From positions 41,963,361 to 42,027,360 of the forward strand of contig OX031064.1 of assembly GCA_943736015.1 (NCBI GenBank): a stretch of 64,000 nt of DNA. The letters run 5' to 3'. The notes under the pieces are model-generated. The model did no database searches, was not told where the DNA came from, and worked only from the letters and a program-made list of their open reading frames with translations. The translations under genes and the position numbers were made by a program. This document shows, piece by piece, positions 43,290 to 55,100 of this stretch (position 1 is its first letter; each line of letters starts with the position of its first letter). The stretch comes from Tridacna crocea (lineage: Eukaryota; Mollusca; Bivalvia; Cardiida; Cardiidae).

Positions 43290-45882
43290 TTTTAGCTCAC
43301 CTGAGCACGAAGTGCTCATGGTGAGCTACTGTGATGGTGCTGTGTCCGTCGTGAGTTGTCCGTCGTCAACTTTTTACCTTGTGTACGCTCTAGAGGCCAC
43401 AGTTTTGGTTCGATTCTCATAAAAGTTTGTCAGGATATTTGTCTCGATGAAATCTCGGACGAGTTCAAAAATGGGTCATGCGGGGTGAAAAACTAGGTCA
43501 CTAGGTCAAATCTTAGAAAAACATTGTGTACGTTCTAGAGGCCACATTTTCAGTCCAGTACTCATGAAAGTTGGTCAGGATGTTTGTCTGCATGATATCT
43601 CGGACGACTTTGAAAATGGGTCATGTGGGGTCAAAAACTAGGTCACTAGGTCAAATCTTAGAAAAACCTTGTGTACGCTATAGAGGCCACTTTTTCAGTC
43701 TGATACTCATGAAAGTTGGTCAGGATGTTTGTCTGGATGATATCTCGGACGACTTCGAAAATGGGTCATGTGGGGTCAAAAACTAGGTCATTAGGTCAAA
43801 TCTTAGAAAAACCTTGTGTACGCTCTAGGGGCCACATTTTCAGTCGATACTCATGAAAGATGGTCAGGATGTTTGTCTGCATGATATCTCGGACAAGTTC
43901 GAAAATGGGTCATGTGGGGTCAATAATTAGGTGAATAGGTCAAATCTTAGAAAAACCTTGTGTACGCTCTAGAGGCCACATTTTCAGTCAGATACTCATG
44001 AAAGTTGGTCAGGATGTTTGTCTGAATGATATCTTGGACGACTTTTGAAAATGGGTCATGTGGGGTCAAAAACTAGGTCACTAGGTCAAATCTTAGAAAA
44101 ACATTGTGTACGTTCTAGAGGCCACATTTTCAGTCCAGTACTCATGAAAGTTGGTCAGGATGTTTGTCTGGATGATATCTCGGATGACTTCGAAAAGGGT
44201 CATGTGGGGTGAAAAACTAGGTCAAATCTTAGAAAAACCTTGTGTACACTCTAGAGGCCACATTTTCAGTCAGATACTCATGAAAGTTGGTCAGGATGTT
44301 TGTCTGAATGATATCTTGGACAACTTTTGAAAATGGGTCATGTGAGGTCAAAAACTAGGTCACTAGGTAATATCTTAGAAAAACCCTGTGTACGCTCTGG
44401 AGGCCACATTTTCAGTCCAGTACTCATGAAAGTTGGTCAGGATGTTTGTCTGGATGATATCTCAGATGAGTTTGAAAATGGGTCATGTGGTGTCAAAAAC
44501 TAGGTCACTAGGTCAAATCTTAGAAAAACCTAGTGTACACTCTAGAGGCCATATTTTCAGTTGGATACTCATGAAAGTTGGTCAGGATGTTTGTCTGCAT
44601 GATATCTCAGACAAGTCCAAAAATGATTCATGTCGGGTCAAAAACTAGGTCACTAGGTCTAATCTTAGAAAAACCTTGTATACGCCCTAGAGGCCACATT
44701 TTCAGTCTGATACTCATGAAAGTTTATCAGGATGTTTTCCTGGATGATATCTCAGACAAGATTGAAAATGGGTCATGTGGGGTCAAAAACTAGGTCACTA
44801 GGTCAAATTTTAGAAAAATCTTGTGTACGCTGTAGAGGCCACATTTTCAGTTCGAAACTCTTGTAAGTTGGTCAGAATGTTTGTCTTGATGATATCTCAG
44901 ACAGGTTCGAAAATGGGTCATGTGGGGTTTAAAAACTAGGTCACTTGGTTAAATCATAGAAAAACCTTGTGTATGCTCTAGAGGCCACATTTTCAGTCCA
45001 AAACTCTTTAAAGTTGGTCAGAATATTTGCCTTTATGATATCTTGGATGAATTTGGAAATGGGTCATGTGGAGTCAAAAACTAGGTGACCTGGTCAAATG
45101 TTAGAAAAACCTTTTGTAGGCTCTAGAGGCCACATTTTCAGTCCAAAACTCTTGTTAGTTGGTCAGAATGTTTGCCTTGATGATATATTAAACGAGTTTG
45201 AAAATGGGTCATTGGGGGTTAAAAACTAGGTCACCAGGTCAAATCTTAGAAAAACCTTGTATATGCTCTGGATGCCACATTTTCAGTCCAACACTTGAAA
45301 ATTAGTCAGAATGTTTGCCTTTATAATATCTTGGATGAGTTTGAAAATGGGTCATGTTGGGTCAAAAACTGGGTCAATAGGTCAAATGTTATAAACACCT
45401 TTTGTATGCTCTGGAGGACACATTTTCAGTCTGATACTCCTAAAACTTGTTCATAATATTTGTCCTGGTGATACCTTGGATGAGTTTGAAAATGGGCCAT
45501 GTGGAGTCAAAAACTAGGTCAATGGGTCAAATATTAGAAAAACCTTGTGTACACTCTAGAGGCTACATTTTCTGCCTGATACTCTTCAGACTTGGTCAGA
45601 ATATTTGTTTTGGTGATGTCTCAAAAGAGTTTGATAATGGGTAATTGTCGGGTCCAAAACTAGGTCACTTGATGAAATCTTAGAAAAACCTTTGCACACT
45701 GTAGAGGCCACATTTAAAGTCATATACTCATGAAACTTGGCCAGAATGTTTCTTATTGATATCTCAAAAGTGTTTGATGATGGGTAATGTCTGATAAAAA
45801 ACTAGGTCACTGGGAAACTAGATGGTGCATGTTTGGTCAATAAACTCAGGTGAGCAATTTCAGGGCCATCATGGCCCTCCGG
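43290..45882 (+). mobile_element. tandem-core element E4 with about 17 units of 145 bp
   Basis: Starts TTTTAGCTCACCTGAGCACG and ends CTCAGGTGAGCAATTTCAGG with the hairpin GGGCCATCATGGCCCTCC. The unit (CTCTAGAGGCCACATTTTCA, AAAGTTGGTCAGGATGTTTG, GGGGTCAAAAACTAGGTCAC) is best preserved at the left and decays to the right. Repeated short frames inside are by-products of the unit and not genes. Confidence 0.7.
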
Positions 45883-46298
45883 TTTTGAGTTATTGCCATT
45901 TGTTAATTTTCAGTTTGAATTTTTGTATTAGACCATAACTTCCAAACTATAAAAGCTATTAACTTGGAACTTAATGCACTGATAGAACCCATTATGGGGA
46001 AGTGCATTGCACAAGAACCATAACTCTACTATACTTCTTTTTGAGTTATTGCCCTTTTCACTTTGAATTTTCGTCTGGGCCATAATTTGTAAAATATAAA
46101 AGATATGATCTTGAACCTTCAAAGACTGATAGAACACCTTGTGGATAAGAGCAATTCACAAAATTTGTAACTTTGCCACCCTTATTATTTTAGTTATTGC
46201 CCTTTTATATTTTTCACAATATCATGGAGAATAACCACTCTTCATTCATGGCCCATCTGTCAATGCAACTCATTTTACTGACAAGCCCCTTTGGGCAT
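45883..46298 (+). mobile_element. tandem-core element E1, right part
   Basis: Units of the 170-bp core resume (TGAGTTATTGCC, AGACCATAACTTCCAAACTA, GGGGAAGTGCATTGCACA). The element continues after the hAT insertion to about 47760, where CGCTCTGCGAAGCTCTTG looks like its end. Confidence 0.6.
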
Positions 46299-46406
46299 AT
46301 ATGCGCTAGTGTTGGGCAATCGGTTTAAAATCTCAATCGATTATCAGTTTGTAATCGGAAGAGCAAACCAACTAGCTATCGATAGTACAATTGGTTTAGA
46401 CTCCAT

Positions 46407-46635
46407 TTAACACTTTACCTAACAATCCCTGGTTTTCACGACCCTGAAGAAGAAGCTTTTTGAAAACATTGAGGGAAAAGAAGGAAATGCTGGTAACCAG
46501 CATTTTCTCCTTTTCCCACAATGTTTTCTACCCATCCTAAAACAATTTGCAATTTTTGAGTCACTTCAATTTTGTTGTCTGCAAAGGTTATCAATTAAGA
46601 ACAGTCTAAAATTTTGTTGTCTCTTAAAGAGTTAA
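46407..46635 (+). mobile_element. palindromic MITE copy inside the hAT element
   Basis: TTAA at both ends, 229 bp, core AAATGCTGGTAACCAGCATTT. Its position dates this insertion after the hAT insertion. Confidence 0.78.
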
Positions 46636-46872
46636 CTGAGAATGTCTTTTTGCTTAAAACACTGTGACATATTGTAAACATTATATAGTCTTCATGTATT
46701 AAGTTTACAAAGATGTTGTATTCTGCACTTTAATCAGTTGAAATACATTACAACTAGGTTTTCTGCTTTAATCAATATCATTCATTTTATTTCCTTATAA
46801 TTTCCAAATGAGTTAAAAAGGAATCAGACATATACCTAACAGTTCAAATATTTGCAGATGACCCATCTTTCT

Positions 46873-46903
46873 CCCCCCCCCCCCCCCCTTTTTTTTTTCT
46901 TCA
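46873..46903. repeat. poly-C/poly-T tract
   Basis: A run of about 17 C followed by about 10 T inside the hAT element. Confidence 0.9.
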
Positions 46904-48025
46904 TATCGTAAAACATTTTTTCCACCCATGAACAGTTTTTTAGCTTCCACTTATTGCTTCATTCAGAAATTTGTGTAAATTCACAATTCAAATTCATTAT
47001 AAAGATAAGAAGACAGTTTGAAGTCCCTCTGATTGGACGAAGCCACGCTGCTCATTTTAGTGTCATGGGTTTTCGCGCTTCTTTGGCGATCTATTTTTTC
47101 TTGATATTTAGTTTACTGAGTATTACTGCGTGATTTGACATCATAATTATAGTCAGTTTAAATAGTAAGTAACTTAAAAAGCTGTCACTTTACACTAGAT
47201 AAGAGGAATAGCACCTTTGTTACTCTGTCATAAATGACTTGCCAGCTTCATTATCATCTGGGTGTCCTTTGCATTCTATACTGACCGTGTTTAACCCATA
47301 TTTCTGCCTGATGCACGCAAGCCAGGTTATATGAAGTTCTAGACAATAAGTTCATGCCTCAGATTGACATTTAAGCAGATATCTTTCACCGTCAAGGACA
47401 GGTCATTTCAAATTTCTAAACGTCAAAACCTGGACTCAGGGAAGTTTGCCGAGTTGTCAACTTTTGTCAAGACTTTTGTGGACAAAGATTAATTTTTTGT
47501 TTCTCATTTTTCAGCCAATTTTCATGTTTGTTATCCATTATGTTCAATCCAAGATTGAGATTAATAATAGTAACAAAACCAGGCGCTAAAAACCAGAATT
47601 CAAGTTTTGGCCCCAAGCCACATTAGCAACTGACTACAATCGATTCTGGGATTTCTCAATCGATTATCGGAATCGGAAGCCAAATCCAACTGACTTTTGA
47701 CTATAGTCGATCATCGGCCCACCACTAATATGCGCCGCTCTGCGAAGCTCTTGTTTTTAATTCTAAATACCCACCATTAATGTGTTGTCTGCAAAATTCT
47801 TTTAATTTGGACAAGTCTAGAATTTTGCAGTATGGTAGAAAAATTAAACCTTTTCCAAACAATAAATGCAAAACATTTGTAGATGACAATCAAATATGAT
47901 TCAAATGAAGAAATTTGTTTTTCTTCTCAATTAGAAAATAGTGCATCAAGTTAGCCATCCTTAATTTACACCCTGCAAATTTTTTCCTCAATTTAGAGAA
48001 ATAATTTTTTTTTGCTAGCAAAGCG

Positions 48026-48259
48026 TTAACCTTTAACCAAATGACAAAATTTTAGACAGGTCCAAATTGAAAGCATCAAAATTTTTTAGACAAAAAGTAA
48101 ACATAACTCAAATATTTAAATTTGTTCCAACAAGTTAGAAAACATTGTGGGAAAAGGAGAAAATGCTGGTTATCAGCATTTTCTCCTTTTCCCACAATAT
48201 TTTCAAAAGGCTGCTTCGTCAGGGTCATTAAAAGTAGGGCCTGTGTGGTAACAACTTAA
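48026..48259 (-). mobile_element. palindromic MITE copy (48.0 kb), inverted
   Basis: TTAA at both ends and an intact core (AAATGCTGGTTATCAGCATTT). Shares its right TTAA with the next copy. Confidence 0.72.
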
Positions 48260-48485
48260 CCCTTTACCACACAATGACGACTTTAACACCCCTGAGGAGA
48301 AAGCCTTTTGAAAACATTTTGGAAAAAGGAGAAAATGCTGGTAAACAGCATTTTCTCCTTTTACCAAAAAGTTTTCTACCTTTTCAAAGTAAAACTGCAC
48401 CAGTTGAGCCACTTTGAAATTGTCGTCTGCAAATGCTTTCAGTTAGGATATAGGTCTAAAATTTAGCCATGTGCTTATGGGTTAA
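48256..48485 (+). mobile_element. palindromic MITE copy (48.3 kb)
   Basis: TTAA at both ends; core AAATGCTGGTAAACAGCATTT. It forms an inverted pair with the previous copy. A decayed third copy follows to about 48680. Confidence 0.72.
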
Positions 48486-48860
48486 ACAATCCTGAAGGAG
48501 ACATCTTTTGACAGGGGTTTGGGTTTTTTGCAAACTTTTTTTTTTCTCTACTTTTCTACCCTTCAAAAGACAAATTTTCAACATTAAAAAAGATCATTTT
48601 TTTCTGGAGTCATATTTATTCTGTTGTCTGTAAATGCCTTCACTTTGAGCAAGACAAAAGTTTTGTTGCTTGGAAAAGAGTTCAGTCATGGTGAGATCGA
48701 AATTTCATTAAATGGATATTATCAGTAGTATCTTCACAAATGGCACACCCACAAGTGAAAATAATACCAATGATGCTCAAAAGTATGAGAAATATAGATT
48801 AAGGGCAAATGAATCATGTCATATTTCACCCATTATTTCTTGATAAACTATCAAAAAGCA

Positions 48861-49091
48861 TTAACCCTTTACCATATGACAAAATTTTTGATTCGTCCAA
48901 GTTGAAAGCACTTGCAGACAGCAAAGTACCGAAAAGCGTAACTCAAAAATTGAAATTTGTACCCACCAGGGTAAAATACATTGTGGGAAAAAGAGAAATG
49001 GTTATCAGCATTTTCTCCTTTTCTCACAAAGTTTTCAAAAGGCTTATATCTCAGGGCCATAAAAACCAGGAATTGTTTGGTAAAGGGTTAA
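48861..49091 (-). mobile_element. palindromic MITE copy (48.9 kb), inverted
   Basis: TTAA at both ends, 231 bp, directly upstream of the first exon of the plus-strand gene. Its core has lost part of one arm (AGAAATGGTTATCAGCATT). Confidence 0.72.
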
Positions 49092-49131
49092 GTAAAATTA
49101 TTATTTTTTTTTCTTCTCTATGTCTTTTTAG

Positions 49132-52100
49132 ATTAAGTATGCTGACTTAGAAAGAAAATAATAACAAAACATAGAAATAAGACAAAAATTCAAACATAAA
49201 AGGTGTGCAGCTATGGATAGAGAAGATATAAGTAAGAGATGTGTACTGTTTAAAAATGTACCGATACGAACATCTCAGAGTGATTTCCGTCTATGGTTGG
49301 ATCATGTAGAAAGCGGTGCCTTCAGAGACCTATATCTCGATGTTCAACCACATATAGAGGATAAGCATGACAAACGATGGATAGTTCTGTTTAAACACGA
49401 GACAGGTAATGTCTTTTTCATTGCTTTTTTTCAGAGCCTAGTAGGATAGATCTTAGCAAGCCAAGGCTGGTGATTCACTACACTACTCTACCCTTGGCAG
49501 ATGGAGCTTGATTTTTACATTCCCCGATACGCTTTTTCATTGGATGCAGCCAGCTCATTTGCAAGGAATGAAATCGCTCGTAGCATTTCATCTTTGATAA
49601 AAAGAGAATAAGGTCACTACCTTTCGAATAGATAATAAACATGGAAACCCACGTGGATGTCTGCTTATCGCTTCATGTGTATTTGTAAGCAGTTTGTAAA
49701 AGGACATTTCATTAGCTTTTAGAAATATGATGTAAAGTGGGGGTAATAACCAGCATCCAATAGAGGGCGCATCACAGGAATCTCAAAATCTGGCTCAATC
49801 AGCCAAGGTAAAATCCACTTATTGTAACCTTGGCTCGCGAAAATGAGTAGTATAGTCAGTAGACCTAAGCCGTGCTAGCTCAGGCAGTAGCTAACAGTGA
49901 CCTTAGAACAGAGGGTAACTAGTTTGATCATCCATTTATTGTCGGGCATTGATGATAGCCTTGTGTTAGGATTCATTCCTCTCTCACTTTGACTCTTGTT
50001 CCAACAATGGTTATGTGGGAAAGTAGCCAGTGGCTTGGAAATGATTTTGTGCGGAGTACTTGTAAAAGAAACATGGGGAAAGAATGGATAGGTAAACTAG
50101 TCGCCATAATATATCTGAAATAATGTTGAAAGTCACGCTTAACACCATACAATCAATCAATCCTTTCCCAAACAAGCCCTGGTTTTTATGTGTCTGCAGT
50201 AAAAGTATTTGAAAACACTGTGGGAAAAGGAGAAATTGCTCTTAATGAGCAATTTCTCCTTTTCCCACAGTGTTTTCTACCCATTTTGAGGATTTTCTGC
50301 AATTTTCTCCAAATCTAATATTGTTGTCTGCAAACTCTTCCAGTTTGGAAGAGTCCAAAATTTGTTGTTAGGGAAAGGGTTAAGTAAGTAACATGCAGAA
50401 TAAGTCTGTATCTACACTCTGTCCAATATGATTTCAAATATGGTATGAATGATATATGTCCTGCAAGATGTGCATAAATTTGTGGTTCAACCCTTTACCA
50501 AACAGTCCCTGTTTTCACAACCCTGAGATAGAAGCCTTTTGAAAACATTGCTGGAAAAGGAGAAAGTGCTGTTAACTTAGCTGGAAACAAGTTTCAATTT
50601 TTTATTATGTTTATTTTGTCATCTGCAAGTGCTTTGAATTTTGACCAGTATAGAATTTTGTTGTTTGGTAAAGAGTTAATTTGTCAAAGTGCTATGCTAT
50701 ATACAACATGGACTATTCATAAAAACAAAGGTTTTACCATCTAACCATTAATTGATTGAAGTTGATTTTTTTTGTTTTTCTTTTTTGAAAAAATTATTTC
50801 AGTACATGCATTTTATTGTTGAAAGTTGTTGGTATTCAGTGAAAAGAATATTATGTCCTTACGCATGGTAAGACCATTTTGGCATCTGGAAAGACCTTCG
50901 GTATAGAATGATGTCAAATTTTCTTACACTTTTCAAATCAAATACAAGGACAAGAAAAATTACTACAATGAAGACCATTCTGTATTTAGTTCCCTTGGTT
51001 CCACTCCTGTACTATAAAGGGATTACTTGTTTTGTTTTCTTGCAATACACAGTAATGCTCTTGAGATAACATTTCTATTTAATCCAGTTAGATTGTTTTA
51101 CAAATCAACACACACATAGTACTTGATGATTAAGAACAGAATGTGATTTAAATTACATTGAGAGCTTACACATACATGTATATTATAAATCATATCATAT
51201 TTATCACATCGCCCCCAAGGGAATGAATGGTTAAAAAAAGAAGAAATGGCCCTTATTTCCTAAATTTATAATTATTATTTTAATAACAGTCAGCTTCCCT
51301 ACAGTTTTATATCTTTACCAAAATTTAGCCTTGTCCAATTGGAAAGCATTTGCAGATGACAATTTCAGTTTGGCTCAAATGGTGCAATTTTTCTTTGATA
51401 GGGTAGAAAACATTGTGATGAATGGAAAAAAAATGCTGACTACCAGCATTTTCTCCTTTTCTCAAAATGTTTTCAAAAGGCTTCTTTCCCATGGTTGTTA
51501 AAGTCGTTGTTGGACAGTCAGGGGTTAAGTGCTTTATCACTGTAGCATTGCCTTTGAACTATTTTTTGGTTTTTAGCTCACCTGAGCACAAAGTGCTCAT
51601 GGTGAGCTTTTGTGATCGCCCAATGTCCGGCGTCTGTCGTCCACAATTTCTTTAAACATCTTCTTTTCCTAAACCACTGCGCCAATCTTGATGAAACTTG
51701 GCAGGGATGTTCCTTGGGTCAAGCTCTGCCAAAGTTGTTCAGGAGATTGAATTCCACCCATAATTCTGGTTGCCAAGGCAACCAAAAGGAAAAAAAACAG
51801 CAAAATCTTTGAAAATCTTCTTCACTAAAACTAGAAGGCGTAGAGCTTTGATATTTGGTATGTAGTTTCACCTAGTGAACCTCTACCAAGATTGTCCATA
51901 TGATGCCCCTGGGGTTAAAACTGGCCCCATCCCGGGGGTCACAAGTTTGTATGATAGGAACAAAGAAGGAAAACTTTAAAATTCTTTTTCTCTGAAACTA
52001 GAAAGTTCAGGCCTTTGATATTTGGTATGTAGCATTTCCTAGTGGACCTCTACCAAGATTGTTCACATGATGTCCCTGGGGTCAAAACTGGCCCTGCCCC

Positions 52101-55100
52101 GGGGGTCTCAAGTTCGAAACATGGGAACAAAGCATCTCCTAGTGGACCTCTACAAAGATTGTTCATGTGATGCCCCTTTGGTCAAAATTGGCCCTGCCTG
52201 GGGGGGGGGGGGTCACAAGTTTGAAACATAGGATCAAAGAAGGAAAACTTTAAAATTCTTCTTCTCTGAAACTAGAACATGCAGGGCTTTGATATTTGGT
52301 ATGTAGCATCTCCTAGTGGAGGTCTACCAAGATTGTTCATATGATGTCCCTGGGATCAAAACTGGCCCCGCCCCGGGGTTCACAAGTTTGTATAATAGGA
52401 ACAAAGAAGGAAAACTTTAAAATTCTTTTTCTCTGAAACTAGAAGGAGCAGAGCTTTGATACTTTGGTTTGTAGCATCTCCTAGTGGACGTATGCCAAGA
52501 TTGTTCATATGATGCCCCTGGGGTCAAAAATGGCCCAGGCCCGGGGGTCACAAGTTTGAAACATAGTAAATAAGGAGGAAAACTTCAAAATTTTTCTTCT
52601 CTGAAACTAGAAGGGGTACAGCTTTGATATTTGGTATGTAGCATCTCCTAGTGGACCTCTGCCAAAGATTGTTCATATGATGTCCCTGGGGTCAAAACTG
52701 GTCCCATCCAGGGGGTCACAAGTTTAAATCATAGCAACAAAGGAAGAAAAAATTAAAATTCTTCTTCTCTGAAACTAGGTGGTGCAGAGTTTTGATATTT
52801 GCTATGTAGCATCTCCTAGTGGACCTCAACCAAGTTTTTTCTTAGGATGCCCCTGGGCCCTGCCAAGGGGTCACAAGTTTGATTTTACAGCTTGGTATTC
52901 AGGTGAGCGTAATAGGACCACCATGTTTCTCTTGTTGTATTTATTATTTATTTAGTCAGTAATTCTGTATGCATCATTAACTTTGTATTATAGATGCCAT
53001 TAAGTGTATAGACACCAAGAAAATCAAAGTGGAAACACCAACAGAAGAACTCCACATTGTCCCAGATTATTGTTCAGAATGCATTGTTCCTGATGAATGG
53101 CTGCAGGTAATTTTCTTAGTCTGTCAGGATTTCCTTTTTGTCTTTATTTCATTTTGCCAAACCCGAGTAGCTCAGTCAGTAACATGTAGAGAGAGTGGGT
53201 CCTTAGTGGTATCGCTGGCTCAACCAGTTTCTTTCCTAGGATTGATAATGGTCATTATTACAGGATTCATTCCTTTCCTACCACTGACCATTGTCTTGAT
53301 GTTGGAAAACCAGTGGCTTGGAAAGAAACTTGTGCAGAGCACTGGTAAAAGAGAAATTTTGTCAGTTGGTAAAGGTTTATGCAATTTTAACCACTTAAGT
53401 GATATCACAGCGATCATTGCATCTACACATTTGTTTCCTGGAGAATCACGCCAGTACTAAAACGCCTTTCTTTCAAAGCCGCTGATAACTCTTCTGAAAC
53501 ATTTTACTTGAGTGTTTTCAAACTTATCTACAGCAGCATTGACTTCAAAGGTGATAAATATATTTAAATTAGACCTCATAAGTATTCCAATTAGTCAAAA
53601 CAGACACTCATGTGTGGATTTTTATTCCGCTGTTTTTCAAAGGAAACAAGTTATTGTTGTATCCAAAGTGACACTGTTGTCTGCATTATTGTTGTTGTGC
53701 AAAAACTTTGACATTTTATGGGCAGTAACACGTGAAAAGGGACATTCGGGCGTTTGCGTAAAGTGTCGTCTCGGATCAGCCTGCGCAGTCCCCGCAGGCT
53801 AATCGGAGACAGCACTTTATGTTTTTATGTCTTTTTCTGCTTTGTGCATGTCTACTGTAACACAAAATCTAATGTAGCCGTAAATTGCTGTCTTGGATTA
53901 GCCTGCGCGGACTAAGCAGGCTGATCGAGACGACAGTTTACGCAAATATCCGAATGTCCCTTTTAGCATGTTACAAGCCTTATAGTATCTGTGTTATTAT
54001 TGATGATGTAAATTCCAACTTGAACAAGTTTAACTTTCAAAAGGGGAACTAATACAACAGGGCCAGATAACCACTTAATTTTTTGACACAGTATAAGCCC
54101 AGCTTTGACTTGGAATTTAGAAAAAAAAAATCTTAATATAAAAATAATATCTCTGTGATTTTTGAAGATATTTACTTTAATCTTGGACAAGTTCTTAACT
54201 GTCATCAGAGGCAACCCATACAACAAGGACAGATTACTACCAAAGTAATTTGACATAGTTATGCCCCTTTTTGGACAGCAGTTATGCTGCAAATCATGCA
54301 GCTGCATCTGAGCTACTCATCTGCATGTTGTGCTCTTGTTTGTACTTTGGAGTGATCAAGAATAAGTGTTGACCTCATTTTGTTTTTGTAGTAGGGTCAC
54401 TTTTTATATGACATGTCTGCTTATTGTCTTCTGCTTGATCAATCAACCAGAAAATAAGTAAATGCAGACTGACCAAACAGACATATCATGCAAAAGATGA
54501 TTCTACTACATATAGTGACCCTACTACAACCCTGCATTTTCTTTGACAGAGATCTGAGGACTGGGTTACAGTGAATAAACCCAACAATGAACCATTTAGC
54601 TTTCTACAAGATGATTTACATATGGGTGTTCAGGGGGCGTTATCTTCTAATGAGTCCTCCATTCATTCACAAGATCTTTTCTCAGAACACATGGAGGCTT
54701 CAAAATCAAAAACAGCAGCGTCAAAAAATGATGCAATTGATACGCTTGCTATTGAAATAGAAGATATCAGTGTTCAGTCAAGTGACTTGTTTGGAAGTGA
54801 TAAAAGCAGGAGAGCTTCTGGGACCTCGGTTTCATCATCGGCTCTATTTGGAAGCGGAAGAGACTTTTCAGGTTCATTAGGATTTGTTGATTTTAAGGAT
54901 GATTTATTAAACAAGGGAGAGACAAGTAAGGTGGATATCGAGAAAATTGTTGATGAACAAACTGAGGGAAGCAAAGAAAACACGACAATAAAGCCACCTT
55001 ATGAAATTGAACTTTTATCAAAGAGGATGGACACAAGGGAAAGGTCACAAAGCAAATCCCTGGAAACTGACGATACCAAAAGCACAGAAATACAAACGGA

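Larger units (their letters stand above)
46299..47735. mobile_element. hAT-type non-autonomous element with perfect 8-bp target duplication
   Basis: ATATGCGC at 46299-46306 and 47728-47735 is a perfect 8-bp duplication. The element (46307-47727) begins TAGTGTTGGGCAATCGG and ends GCCCACCACTA, with subterminal AATCGATTATCGGAATCGG-type repeats in both ends. These are hAT features. The interior has no transposase. A palindromic MITE (46407-46635) inserted into it later. Confidence 0.85.

Noticed and set aside
43571-45644. Repeated frames reading MVRMFVCMISR..LKMGHVGSKTRSL
   Set aside because: They recur once per 145-bp tandem unit of a non-coding element; start and stop positions simply follow the unit length.
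53160-53235. Possible tRNA gene
   Set aside because: It has an A box but no cloverleaf and only a poor B box; conserved sequence continues beyond tRNA length and recurs at 49850, so it is a SINE.
53029-53460. 143-codon frame with two apparent membrane segments
   Set aside because: It runs from exon B through its donor into a SINE; splice signals and phase favour the exon, and the hydrophobic part is SINE sequence.
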